Shown here: in pieces, positions 24,000 to 35,600 of the stretch
Layout of the letters: every line of letters begins with the position of its first letter
Position numbering within the stretch: position 1 is the first letter of the stretch
NCBI GenBank assembly: GCA_037074615.1
Contig: CM073558.1
Location: 21,063,001-21,127,000 of the forward strand
Source: Leucaena leucocephala
Lineage: Eukaryota; Streptophyta; Magnoliopsida; Fabales; Fabaceae
Reading direction: 5' to 3'
Length of the DNA stretch: 64,000 nucleotides
Notes under the pieces: generated by a model
What the model saw: only the letters and a program-made list of their open reading frames with translations
Databases searched by the model: none
What the model was told of the DNA's origin: nothing
Position numbers and translations under genes: made by a program

Positions 24000-24319
24000 A
24001 CGTTCAATATGATGAGGCTGGAATAAAAGGGTGGATGTTGGAAGCCACGAATTTGCTTTACTTTGCTGAGAAAAGGTCCTCCACTGCAAACAGACCAACC
24101 ATTTTTTTTTTAAATTTATGCTTAAACATTATCTCATGCTTTTCATTAACTAATTGGGAATCTATCCAGTTCAAGAATAACTTTCTCAGGGTCCTCAGCT
24201 GGTACACTCAGGACTATGCTCTTAAATATAAACAAAATGGACAACTGTTATTCAATTTGAATGCTAAAGAGTGTTGTATGCTTGGTTTTATGTTTGAACA
24301 ACTTCCACTCAATGATATT

Positions 24320-24440
24320 AATGGCTTTGTAGTATAGTGATATAAAAGTTTTTTGGTAAGTGTGAAAAGTTGTGGATTCAATTTTCTTTATAATCTTAAG
24401 GTGCCAGTGCCTGCCATTTTAATTTAAGAAAAAAAAATTT
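24320..24440 (+). mobile_element. Possible tRNA-derived SINE relic
   Basis: ATGGCTTTGTAGTATAGTGA resembles a tRNA box A, followed about 30 bp later by a degenerate box B (GTGGATTCAATTTTC) and an A-rich end at 24428. A related head (GATGGCTTTGTGGTATAATG) occurs at 32423-32442, which supports a repeat family. Assignment as a SINE is tentative. Confidence 0.35.
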
Positions 24441-25091
24441 TTACAAACGCTTAAGCCTATCCATTTAGAGATCATCTTTTTTAGTTAGGGTGTAGTTAAA
24501 TTTGTGACATCAATAAAACACAAAAAATTCAAAGTCTTTCATAGTAACATTATCCCATGCCCATATAAGAAGAATATATGTGATCTACATGCTTAAACAT
24601 CATCTCATGCTCTTTTTGTTTTTTGGGTTTGAGTGAGAGAAATTTCATTCCATCAAAAGAATTACAAGCAGCACTTGGATTACAAAATAGTACCCGGCTG
24701 AAGACCAAGTAAACACACTGAATTTCATTTCATCAACAATAGTAGGTCTTATCTTTACTGGATTGCATAATGTTATTATATTATATCAATCACTAAATCT
24801 TTAGATAGATTGTTAACTAAAAAGTACTGCTCAATAACTTCATGTCATTTTTTTAATCTAATATAATCATGCTGTCACACCAAATAAACACCCCTACTTG
24901 ACAGGGAGAAATATCTTCACTCATTCTGTGCAAGCTATAAAATCCATAGAAATTTAACTTTAGAAACAAATCAAGAAAGAGAGTAGAAACTCTTCCACAC
25001 ACTATTATTTTAACGTGTGTTCTTGTAACTGAAATTCTTATGAATAAATTGGGATCTACAAGACGAGTTTATGATTTATTCTTCATTTAAT

Positions 25092-25495
25092 TGTACAACA
25101 GATAACAAGTGTGACCAAGAAGCTAAGAAGATCTTTTATTGGTACCATGCAAGCTGATGCAGCCCTTGTGGAACAATGCCAATTGCATCTATCCCTATGT
25201 GGAAAACAGAAAGTGCAAGCATGAAAGAAAAAACGATAAGATGGTCCATATGATTCGTTTCTCAAGCTAAGCCTCCTGTTGGAGATATTAAACTGTACAA
25301 CAGAAAACAAGTGTGACCAAGAAGCTAAGAAGATTTTTATTGGTACCATGCAAGCTGATGCAGCCCTTGTGGAACAATGCCAATTGCATCTATCCCTATG
25401 TGGAAAACAGAAAGTGCAAGCATGAAAGAAAAAACGATAAGATGGTCCATATGATTCGTTTCTCAAGCTAAGCCTCCTGTTGGAGATATTAAACT
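25092..25495. repeat. 202-bp direct tandem duplication
   Basis: The segment starting TGTACAACAGATAACAAGTG at 25092 recurs from 25294 with only a few differences (one base deleted near 25335). Both copies end with CTCCTGTTGGAGATATTAAA. The minus strand is open through both copies, but the reading (Cys/His-rich, SLRNESYGPSYR repeated) matches no family I know and is probably fortuitous. Confidence 0.85.
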
Positions 25496-25558
25496 GATGT
25501 TAGTTGGTTAAAGATCTTATTTTAGTTAGGTAAGATCACAATTAGTTGGTTAATCATT

Positions 25559-25795
25559 CTAAGAGTCCATTTGAGAGAACTTCCAAAACCATAGTTTTGA
25601 TCCAACCCAAGGTTTTAGAAGCAGAGAAGTCAAACACCGATCAAAAATATAAAAGTGATTTTAACCCTTAAAACCATAGTTTTGAAACCAAAACCTTGGT
25701 TCTGATCTAAGTTGGGCATAATAGCTGTTAATCCCAAAACCATGGTTTTCTCCGAAATCCCTTTTGCCAAAATCTAATCCAAATAGGTTCCAAGA
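25559..25795. repeat. Palindromic MITE-like relic
   Basis: AGTCCATTTGAG at the left and CTAATCCAAATAGGTTCC at the right are roughly inverted. In between AAAACCATAGTTTTGA-like blocks recur in both orientations. This resembles the ends of the Harbinger-like elements, but the target duplication is not clear. It lies just left of the solo LTR. Confidence 0.35.
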
Positions 25796-25819
25796 CACTA
25801 TATGAGAGGTGCTTTGTTT

Positions 25820-27777
25820 TGTTGGAAATCGTGCCCTAGGGGCCAATCATTGTCTTATGAACATTATTGATTTATGAATTTATTAATTGAGTTATCATAT
25901 TATTTGCATGTTTACTATGATGACCATCCTTGGATAATTCATGATATTATCCTAAATGTCCCTGGTCGATCATCTATGTGGGAGCACAGATGAAATAAGA
26001 CCAGTATGACTTTGAAAATGTATAGAGATATAAATCAAAGTCATAAGCACATGTAAGAGTACAGGGTGTTGGACCGACCCACTATGAGAGAACTGCATGG
26101 GTAACGTCATAAGCTTCTCTCATATACAAACCATGTCAATATGCCATTTGACCTGAGATCATCATGGATTCCTACATGACAAAACGCTCAGCTTTGACCT
26201 AGTCAAAAGTCACTTTTGACCGAGTGATCATAAAGACTATGTTCGGGCTTAGTGGTTTTTCATGCGGAGAAATGTGAATGGTCAAGATGGAATTTGTCCC
26301 TCACATTCGTGGAGAGATTTTTTTGGGCCCCTCGATGAGTGAGTCTGAGAAATGTATGGCCATACTGTAATGGAAAGGTAGTTCCATTTCTATAATCAGA
26401 CTACTCAGGGATCGAGAAAGTAACGGTCGGGAATAGGAGGATGACATCATCCATGCCTCATCCATGACCAAAATATCGCGTGACAGAAGGGACATGATAT
26501 GGTTGTATAAAAGGTTACATCGTTTATCGATCCTCATATGATTTGGGTAGTCGTTATGTCTTGCTAGAGACCGCTTGCGACTTGTGGGCTAGTATAGCAA
26601 ATGGCCCACTGCCAACTTCATATGGGCCTACAGGGTCGCACACAAAATAGCCCAACACGAGCTATGATGTCCAGATTCATTGAATTTAAGACATGTCCAG
26701 ATTCAATGAATGATCCAGGTGAATGTATATATATTTATTTATATTTATATTCGTATATATATAAATTCGTATATATATATATTATATATATGAGATATAT
26801 GAGATTTAATTTATAAGGATAAATTAAATCCCTATCACGTTTGAATTCGAAATTCAAATTGATAGGATATCTCATATAAGAGATATTTATAAGATTTAAT
26901 TTATAAGGATAAATTAAATCTCTATCACGTTTGAATTCGAAATTCAAATTGATAGGATATCTCATATAAGAGATATTTATAAGATTTAATTTATAAGGAT
27001 AAATTAAATCTCTATCACGTTTGAATTCGAAATTCAAATTGATAGGATATCTCATATAAGAGATATTTATAAGATTTAATTTTAAGGATAAATTAAATCC
27101 CTATCATGTTTGAATTTGAAATTCAAATTGATAGGATATCTCAAATTTGTTTTATGAGAATAAATCAAATATAGTTCAGTCTCATCTTTATTTAAAGTTA
27201 AACAAATAGGTAATTAAATCTGTGGGACAGATTTAATATTATTTATTTAATTAGTTTCTTATAAAATTATACAATATATGATATTGTATTATTTTTGGAA
27301 TTAATATAAGATTAACTCCTAAAATCCTTTTCGGTTAGGGAAAATGCAGAGCATCCTATATATCTAATATTAGGAGCTACGTTTTAGAACAGACACACAC
27401 ATAGAACACAGAAAGGCCGAAGGGGACTCTGCAAAAGGTTTACAGATAAGAGACTGCCGAAATAGAGACGGAGAGGACGAACTCTTGAGAAAGCCCTGGA
27501 GGGACAAGAGATGCTAGCACGTCGTTCGTGATTGAAAAGCTGTTCGTGTGGATACCAGTAGAGGAAGCCGACCTGAGTCGTCGACTTCTTGTGATCAGAA
27601 AGGGAGCACGAGCCGCAGAGAGAAGCTGTGAACGTCGTGACCGAAAGCTGTGGAAGTCGCTGAGACACACTAAGAGTAATGCTTCTTCCCACTTGACTTA
27701 AACACATACGGTAGATCCTGGCAAGGAATGAAAAATTTTTAAGATAATTTCCGCTGCGTGTCTTTCAATTCCTTACA
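25820..27777 (+). mobile_element. Solo LTR of a Copia (Angela/Tork-like) retrotransposon
   Basis: The 1,958-bp sequence begins TGTTGGAAATCGTGCCCTAG, the form of Angela/Tork lineage LTR starts, and ends TTTCCGCTGCGTG...TTCCTTACA. The 5-bp TGTTT is present immediately before (25815-25819) and after (27778-27782), a target-site duplication. No primer binding site, gag or pol follows, so this is what remains after recombination between two LTRs. It contains the 90-bp tandem repeat array at 26791-27150. Confidence 0.85.
26791..27150. repeat. 90-bp tandem repeat array inside the solo LTR
   Basis: AGATATTTATAAGATTTAAT recurs at 26881, 26971 and 27061, exactly 90 bp apart, with a first diverged unit from about 26791. 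Each unit holds two small palindromes (TTTGAATTCGAAATTCAAA and TTATAAGGATAAATTAAAT). Because 90 is divisible by 3, the minus strand stays open, which is not evidence of coding. Confidence 0.95.
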
Positions 27778-27782
27778 TGTTT

Positions 27783-28750
27783 ATGGATTAGGTGTGAAGG
27801 GAGATTAAATGTTACTCTTTCACCTTGTCACCCCAATCGTTTGGGGTTTGTTCATCACCTCAAGGAAGGGTTGATTAGTGTTACACCCTAAATGGGTATA
27901 TGGTAAATTGTTATCGTATGAGCTTATTGCTCTTTCATGGTTAATAGATATGGTTTCTTTATTATCTTGTTATTTCTCTATATTCAATATTGTTTACACC
28001 TTCTCCTACATTAATATTAAACCAGAACAGGAGCAAGCAGGCGTTCTGTTTTCTACCACCCTGGTCAATTTGCTTCCTCCATGCCTATGTTGATGCTAAC
28101 TTATGAAGCACAAGCACTATCTAACAAGAACTAAATCTGTGTTACCTTACAGGATGTAATTGTTTATATTGTTAGTAGATACTTCAAATTTTGTCATGGT
28201 GCAACTTAGGCCTATGAGAATTTTAATTCCATAAACTAGCTATCAATGAACAAATGGGGTGTCTTTCTTTTTCAGTCATCATCATCTTTCAGGAAGAGAT
28301 AGCTAGAGCATTCCACAAGGAAGAGTTTGAAATAAAGCTTGAGAAAACTTCAAGCACAGTGAAACGCTTCCATTCATGAATAAATCAGATAATCTGGAAT
28401 CAATATTCCATCAGAATGAAGAAGATCTAAGCATCTAGGCATATTTCTAAAAAGCAGTCAAGAAAATACCTTTTGTAGAATGTGAGGCCCTACCACATGA
28501 TTGGCTAAAGAAGAACATGAAGTTGTGGACGATCCTTCATCATAGAAAAACATATTTTCTTTTTTTTTTTTGTGTGTAGAACTAACAGCATATGTTCTCT
28601 AAGCCCCTAATGCCAAATTAACATCTCAAAAATATACCAGTAACTTTTAGAACGATTATAAATCCCTTGCATCATAGATTATGGAATGTACTCATAAATT
28701 ATTTGTTTTTTCTTCTCCCTTCTACTTCCTTTGGCTCAACTTTCTTGGAA
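27783..28750. other. Intergenic sequence between solo LTR and MIR2111 hairpin 6
   Basis: No gene, RNA or clear repeat is seen. The base composition is more balanced than in the flanks, so this may include transcribed but untranslated sequence of the hairpin 6 locus. Confidence 0.35.
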
Positions 28751-28759
28751 GAGTGAGTA

Positions 28760-28852
28760 TTGGGTCAGGATCAGGTAATCTGCATCCTGACGTTTAGAAC
28801 AATATTGTATCTAGCCCTTAGGATGCAGATTACCTTCTCCTAGACACCAATT
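28760..28852 (+). ncRNA. MIR2111: MIR2111 precursor, isolated copy (hairpin 6)
   Basis: The 5' arm is 28776-28796, canonical except C instead of G at position 16 (CAUCCUGACG). The 3' arm at 28814-28834 is GCCCTTAGGATGCAGATTAC... . Pairing is complete over mature positions 1-13, with G.U at 14 and a C/C mismatch at 16. The loop is short, about 17 nt, where hairpin 2 has about 27. Flanks GGGTCAGGATCAGG and CCTTCTCCTAGACACC weakly extend the stem. It is 7.5 kb from the tandem units. Confidence 0.85.
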
Positions 28853-29839
28853 TACAACTTGTAATTATATGTTGTTAAAAGCTTAACATTCGTTTTTTAC
28901 TTTGAATTGCATACTCTGTAGCTGTATTGATTTGTACTGCCACTTCCCTTGGTGCTATTCTGAGGTGAGGCTGGTTCTTATTGCTTCAAAGAATACAAGA
29001 CTTTCAAGCTACGAAGCCAACTGAGTTGGATATGGGATACAACACTGACAAAATTATGTGCATAATTTTTAGGGTTAAGATGCATGTAGCATTTTGAAGT
29101 ATATCATAAACTAATTTTTGGTGCATTCTGAGCACAAGCATCCTAAAGTCATTTTTTATGCAATTTTACTTTTAAAATACTTTTCTCAGTCACTATGAAC
29201 ACCCTAAATTTAGAATACTATGTGCTCTTGAAAAAATACTTTATGGCGCTAAATGTATCAAAAATTAATTCAAGATACTGAGTGTTATTGAAAAAATATT
29301 TTAGAGTGCTAGATGTACAAAAAATTAGTATAGTAACTTCTATTGAAAAAAATATTTCAAGGTACTGAATACAACTTAATCCTAGTTTTTAAATAAAATT
29401 TGAGGTGTTTTATTATGCCAACACTCGTACCTAGCACAATATGCCTCCAATTTTTTTAAGAATGAGTATTTTATAATTTTTAGATTGTGCACCTATATAT
29501 CACTTTTTGCCGCAAATGTACAGGTCCATTTTCTACAAAAATGACATTTAACAACAGGGTTTTCTGAAGATTGGTACTGGTTATACAATGTTGTTAAGAG
29601 CATTAGACACGATATTGTACTTCTGTTTGCACTTATATATGTTTAGTGCTCAGAAAATATGTATACACAGGAATAATGGATAGATATTCTATATAGCTAC
29701 CAGAAAATAGCCGCATCACACTATATTACCTTTTATGTAATCTTCCTCAAAAGAATAGAGATAATTGACCTGATGACTTTACTATGATGGAATGATATGC
29801 CTTAACGATAATGACTTCAAATCTTCAATGATTTAACAA
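28853..29839. other. Gap with short imperfect tandem repeats
   Basis: At 29212-29365 a unit of about 65 bp with the words TTGAAAAAATA, TTTA.GGCGCTA and TGTA.CAAAAATTA recurs about 2.5 times. Nothing else is recognised. The end near 29840 would be 3' untranslated region of the minus-strand dynein light-chain-like gene. Confidence 0.4.
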
Positions 29840-31640
29840 TCAATATTTGGATTTCTGCTGCACTCCAATAGCTTCTTCTCTGCTTTCACTGAAGTCCTTC
29901 CCATCCTTGAGGATCAGAAACTCCATCATCTCCACACGGAAGAATATGAAACTTCCACAGAAATGCGTAATGCAAGAACCGAAGTCTTTTCCAACTACTG
30001 AATTCCAAGCAGGTCCATATGACTCATCAAGTTTCTATCCAACAAGTTAGTAATCTGAGATCTTTTCCAATATGAAAAGGTAATAAGAACAAGCACACTG
30101 TAAAGCACAAGGCTTTCAAGTTTGGTTAACACGCCTAGTTCTGCATATCAACTAAATCCCAGGCATAACTATAGCAGTCCTAGATAAGAGTGACAGATTT
30201 TGATTCAAGATGCTTGAAGTTAAACATGTTTTAATCCAATACATTAGAGTGGAAACTATTTAATCAAGTCATTCTTTAATAAAATGTTCTGGATGAAAGT
30301 CTTGAAATGTGAGATTCTTGGGAGCCTCAATGTAGTTGAGAAATATTCTTTCTATTACTTTTGAAGCAATGAGTAACTCAATATTTTGCTTCAGTCTGTT
30401 CATGAACTTTTCTTTTCCAGTCTACATGATAGATGGGATTGAACCATGCTTAGTCATGAAATTCTTGCTTGTCAAAAAGCAGAGACTGGAAAGTCTAGGG
30501 GAAAGACATGGAATATGATATTCCTTTAAATTAAACCATTTTCCTCTTCATAATTAAACAAATCCAGGATTAGACTGGCTAGTTATGATCAACAGAATAT
30601 AGTAATTCTCAACAGCAATTCTTTTTCCCACTCTCCTAATAGATAAAATCATCTTTCTCCTTGTCCCACAACCTATACTTTTGTCCCGCTGAAAGGCAAA
30701 ACCAAATAATAAAATGCAGGGTAAATAATTGTTTCTTTGAAATGTCAAAAATATTACATGAATCTCTTCTTTAGTAAAAAATAGAAGGAAAAAAAAACAT
30801 ACACTCTTTCCATCTGAAATCAAACTACATATTTTGATCACAAAAAAAAAAGTTACAGTGGTACTTATTTTGATCAAAATATCCTTATATTTTTTACAAG
30901 TAACAAGTACAAAAATATATATTTGACTGATATAAAAGTTCAGAATATACTAAATTCGCAGTTTCCAAGTCAAAATAAAGTAAATTTAAATTAAAGTTCA
31001 ACAAACAGGCTATCTAAATAATCGAACCTATATTAATAAAAAGAATGTGATGGAGGCTTGGGCACCATCAGAATGTTCTCTGTCTTTGTTAACGAAACTA
31101 ATCTCTTTACTAATAAAAAGAATGTGATGGAGGCTTGGGCACCATCAGATGTTCTCTGTCTTTGTTAACGAAACTAATCTCTTTACTAACTTGTTATATT
31201 TTTTATATAGCATGAATGTGACTGACTAGATATAGATGGCAATCAACATATTTCAACAGCGTTGTTGAAATAAATACTCTTCTGACTTCCAACACAAGCT
31301 AGTTTAATTGATGGGATGAAAGAACAGATCTGTTTGATGAAATAAGCAATAGATTGACAACCAGATACTTCATGTGCTATCCCAAAAATGCATTTTTAAA
31401 GGATTAGAAAGAATAAAGAAAAGTATAATATTCATATTTTTTATCCTGCATCACTTTTTGTGACTAAAAGCATAGGCCAATTGACACAATCCATAGCATT
31501 TAATACAAAATAGTTAATAACAGACCTGTTTGATATAATAGGCAATGGATTGACAATCATTGACTTCATGGGCATCTAGCGCTTGGTAAGCCAACTCCAT
31601 AACATGATTCTGAACAACTTCTGGCATATCTGTCTCACAC
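29840..31640 (-). CDS. Dynein light chain (LC8/LC6-type)-like protein, first exon not found
   Basis: Two exons join in frame: 31526 up to about 31629 (ETDMPEVVQNHVMELAYQAL then DAHEVNDCQSIAYYIKQ) and 30034-29840 (KLDESYGPAWNSVVGKDFGS, then CITHFCGSFIFFRVE..EFLILKDG, stop at 29842-29840). The splice sites are CAG/GTCTG and GATAG/AAACTT. The DMP..Q...., IAxxIKxxxDxxYGPxW, VVGxxFGS, xTHxxGxFIxF and LxLxKxG spacing is that of plant dynein light chain type 1 proteins, cargo-adaptor-like dimers that exist in plants without dynein motors. A C-terminal extension of about 20 residues follows the usual end. The first exon was not identified in 31650-32650, so it may be short, distant or lost. The gene could be functional or a relic. 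Confidence 0.6.
31034..31186. repeat. 77-bp direct tandem duplication in the dynein light-chain-like intron
   Basis: TAATAAAAAGAATGTGATGG followed by AGGCTTGGGCACCATCAG and TTAACGAAACTAATCTCTTT occurs at 31034 and again at 31111, nearly identical. Confidence 0.9.
31325..31385 (-). pseudogene. Partial duplicate of the dynein light-chain-like exon
   Basis: The minus strand reads AHEVSGCQSIAYFIKQ, matching the end of the exon at 31526-31629 (AHEVNDCQSIAYYIKQ). It ends with a changed donor (CAG/ATCTG instead of CAG/GTCTG). Only about 55 bp is present and the GT donor is lost, so it is a dead exon fragment within the intron. Confidence 0.7.
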
Positions 31641-31649
31641 AAACACTTT

Positions 31650-32660
31650 ATAAAGGCATATATGGTTCATTGGCTGGTAGCTACAGCTTATATGACTCGT
31701 AAACTGCAAACTAGAAACACATTTTGCTTAAATAAGCAAAAGATTTTGGTGGTAGAGGTTTTGAGAACCAATTGGATATTTTTCCATTCACGTTGTCCTC
31801 TTTCTTCTTCTCTCTTTTCTTTTGGTCTCGAAAGTCTCTGTTTTTCTTATTTCTTTTCACATGGAAAATGAAACTCCGTCCATATTAAGAGGCGTCACAG
31901 TCCAAACAGTTGTAACAAAAATATCTTTTGTTAGAATGTTTTCAAAATGAAGCATGTCCTTATGGATTTTAAAAATATGTATATGAAGAATTGTATAAGG
32001 AGTTGCCACACTAAAAGCTCTCTCAATGGGAAAATTAGTTCTTATAAAATAAATTCTAACGGTTTAAATTTTTATTTAGAGTAAGTAGAACGTAAATCCC
32101 TTGCTTTGCACAGTATTTCAAGTCAATTACATATTAGTGATTTATAAATAGGGTGAATTTATATATTTTTATATCTTATTATGAATAGATATATAGTGTT
32201 ATTTTCTTGTTTAAAATAAAATAATTCAAATATTATGAATAAAGTAAATTAGGCATATCTTTTCCACATTGCACAAAAGTTAAGAAATAATGTGATTTAT
32301 TATAAATTTGATATCATATATTAATGTTGATATATGTTATAACTTTATTTATAAGGCGATTATATTTTATAGTAATTTTAATCTAAAAAAATAATAATAA
32401 TCTTATCTATCAAATGGGTTATTGATGGCTTTGTGGTATAATGTTATGAAAGCTTCTCAATAAATGGGATATCTCGCATCTATTGTCGCCCTAAAAAAAG
32501 AAAACAGCTACAAGATTTATTAACAGATCTATACTGAATGGAGAAGAAAATCCATGTGAAGAACACCCACAGATTATTCTGGCTTTTCCGGTTCAGATAT
32601 GCTTATGAACTCTGACTAATTCAGATCTAATCTTTAAATCTGAAGAAGAAGATAATAATA
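31650..32660. other. Gap between dynein light-chain-like exon and RETICULATA-type gene
   Basis: No coding exon could be confirmed. A CT-rich stretch at about 31797-31850 on the plus strand (purine-rich on the minus) could be the leader of the minus-strand gene. A possible SINE head lies at 32421-32500. Confidence 0.35.
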
Positions 32661-32663
32661 CAA

Positions 32664-35600
32664 CTATTGCACCCCACTCCACCTAGCCCAGTCAACAAAC
32701 TGCATGCCACCATAGACATTGTTGGCAAATCTCACTCCAACCGTGAATGCCAAAGCAACTGGTGGAACCTTCTTAGCTACTGGAGATGCTTCCACTATAC
32801 GCTCCAGGCCATTAACAATCTGATATCTTGCATTTGAAGAAACACCAAGAAACACGCCTGCAAGTTCAAGCAGAAAGAAAAAATAAAGTTTCAGATTCCA
32901 TTCTAAACATGACCAAGTAATGTTCAATAGATATAACAGCAATTCTGAAAACATCAAAATATGCATGAGTATATATTCTTGAGATACTTGTCTAAAAGGG
33001 CTGAACAACTATTTGATGGCTGAGTAACTAATCATATGATGTCAGATTTTGAGAGCTTTGATCAATATTCGCTTATTAATTGTCATAGATCAATCAAATT
33101 ACCAAATGGGCATGGAGTGAAGGTGACTCATAAGGAAAGCATACAAGTTACGGAGAATCTAAGGCTTCATAATGCTTCATATGTTCTTGAACTTCAGTTC
33201 AATCTTGTCTATTGCCAAGTCAGCTCAGGAAAAATTATCGTATTATTGTGTTTAATTTTTTATTTTTATACTTTCAGGACACCTGGAATGGAATGATAAA
33301 GGGGATTGCTAAAGAAAGTTAAGGCTTATACGTGTTGCAGTACAATTTGCAGATTCAGCAAGATTTCACCAAGGAGGGAAAGTTAGATAGCATGACCGGT
33401 CAATTTGTATACTGATAGGACTCAATGTAATTTCACTATGGACTCACATAAATAAAATTTTATGTGCATTTTTCATCTTCTCCTTGTGCTATCTGCCTCA
33501 ATCTAAGCAAACACATCTGCCATTGTCCCATATCGATTCCACGGCATCATGACCTTATCAAAATCTCCATATGGACATTTGGGGTCCATATAGAGCTCAA
33601 ACACATGCTAGCCATAGCTATTTTTGTCCGTTGTAGATTATCATTCTCAGGCTGCGGGTATTTCTTATGATATAAGAGTGAGACAATTAACCATATTAAA
33701 CATTTTCTAGCCTATGTTGGCACTCAATTTCAGAAGCTGGTGCAGAAGGTGAGAACCGACAATGGGCAGAGTTGTTTTCTCATAAATTCATGGAGTTTCC
33801 AGCTCAAAAGGGTAATATACATGAGAGTTCTTGCCCTCATACACCACAACAGAAGGAATGATGGAAAGGAAGCATCAACACTTGCAAGAGGTGACTAGAC
33901 CTTTATTACTAGAAGCTATAGTTCCAGTCCAATTTTAAGGTGAAGGGGTGAAAGCTGCAGCATACCTAATCAATAGAACTCCTACCAAGTAGTTGCATTA
34001 CAAAGTGCCATGTGAAGCCATTTATAATAGTCCTCCTTTATCAATCAAGAAAGCATATCATAATATCCACCAAAGAAACTAGTAGAAGAACACTTTTCCT
34101 AATAGTGCATAGAGGCAAAGGTAGTTTTTTAATCGTATAGAAAAGATGAGCTTGAACACATTTCACACCTTTTGACAGCGCGAGTGCATAGCATAATACA
34201 GGCAGGAAGAAAGGATACTTCTATATGGAAAAGGAATTTCTTCTAACTCAACTTTTTTAATTCTCTCCTTATAACCTTTCCCGATTTACTTTCAGTTACC
34301 TTTACCTTATGGGTATATATAGGCATGCCAACTGCCATGTGACCCTTTAGCGTCTAGTTTCTATGAATCGCTGTTTAATACTGCATATATTCATATACTA
34401 ATCTACATACTGAACCAGAACATTCTAGGTACATATATAACAGCGTTGAATTTGAGCATCCAGAAAATATCAAATTATTAATTCCAACAAAGTATCCCAT
34501 ACCCCAAAGAACTGCGCTTTTCACAAGGGGTGGCACAGGTATGTCCTCTTCTGATTTCCTTATGCTCCTGGTATACAGAAGAAACATTATGAGAAATCAT
34601 GCTGTCCAAAAGCTGAAGACTCATATAGCCTACAGCTTAATTATTTTTTCACGATGAACACTACTTATCTGTATCATTTTATTAGGAGAAAGAAATACAT
34701 CCAAATAAATACAAAAGATACAATGACACTGGTTAATGGAAAACTACCATCAGACAAGTTTTGCTAGCTTTTCAGTCATTTTCCCCCTTAATTAAAGTTG
34801 CCATATATTAGAAGTTCCTTAGGCTGAAGCATCCATATCTAAATAAATATCTCTTTTTTGTTGGTACAATTAGGGATATCCCAGGACTTTGTCGAGGTTA
34901 ACTCCACTCACAAAATTTTTTAAGGGCAGACTCCTCTTGTGCTTTTAGGATTTTATCCCTTGTAGTACTCCCCAAAGAAATTGACCCAAGGTTGATAAGG
35001 AAATATACTATGGAACGAACTGGAAATAAGAAATCATACCGCTTTGCAGTCATGATCAAATTTGCAATGCCTTGACCTATAATACCACATCCAAATCCAA
35101 CAGCGCCATACAATATGCCCTGAAATATTATCATGCGTAGATAATTCAAAACCCCTCATAATTTGTTCAACTTGTGAGATGACTCAGAGTCCATACCTTG
35201 AAGAAGTATGTTCCAATTCTCTGTTGTACAGAAAATTTACATCCTGGCCTTTCTGCTTCAAATACACTGCACAAAATTAGCAGTATACAGAGACTTAGAG
35301 TCTTCTTCATGCTCTGAAGTAAGCATTTGGGACACAAGAAGTGTGACTTCCATGTCTTCGTATAGCCAATTTTGATATATCAATACACGGAAGAAACATA
35401 TGTTAAAACAAATTCATGTGAAAAATTAGGCCAATTTTGTGACATGATTAAGAAACCTGCTAGGCAAAGCTGCATAAGCTTGCTGCATTCTTCCAAGTAG
35501 TCCCTTAGATACTGATGGTCTCCCAATTCGAGCATAGGGTGCCAACATACCTACCAAAGCAACATTAACCACCGTCCCGACCAGAAGATCTGCAACATAC

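Larger units (their letters stand above)
21432..25090. other. Intergenic region rich in microsatellites and MITE relics
   Basis: No protein gene is supported. It has (AT)n runs at about 22198-22221, 23005-23031 and 23957-23994, a MITE with clear inverted ends at 23163-23398, and a possible SINE at 24320-24440. Open frames here are short and lack recognisable domains. Confidence 0.45.

Noticed and set aside
26735..27055. 106-codon minus-strand frame with a three-fold repeated 30-residue unit
   Set aside because: It follows from the 90-bp DNA tandem repeat being a multiple of three. It lies within a solo LTR and has low-complexity composition, so it is not a gene.
27384..27707. 107-codon minus-strand frame
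   Set aside because: It is located in the 3' part of the solo LTR, with no domain homology and an overlapping second frame. Probably chance.
33464..33670. 68-codon plus-strand frame
   Set aside because: It is one frame of the broken Copia integrase region and not an independent gene.
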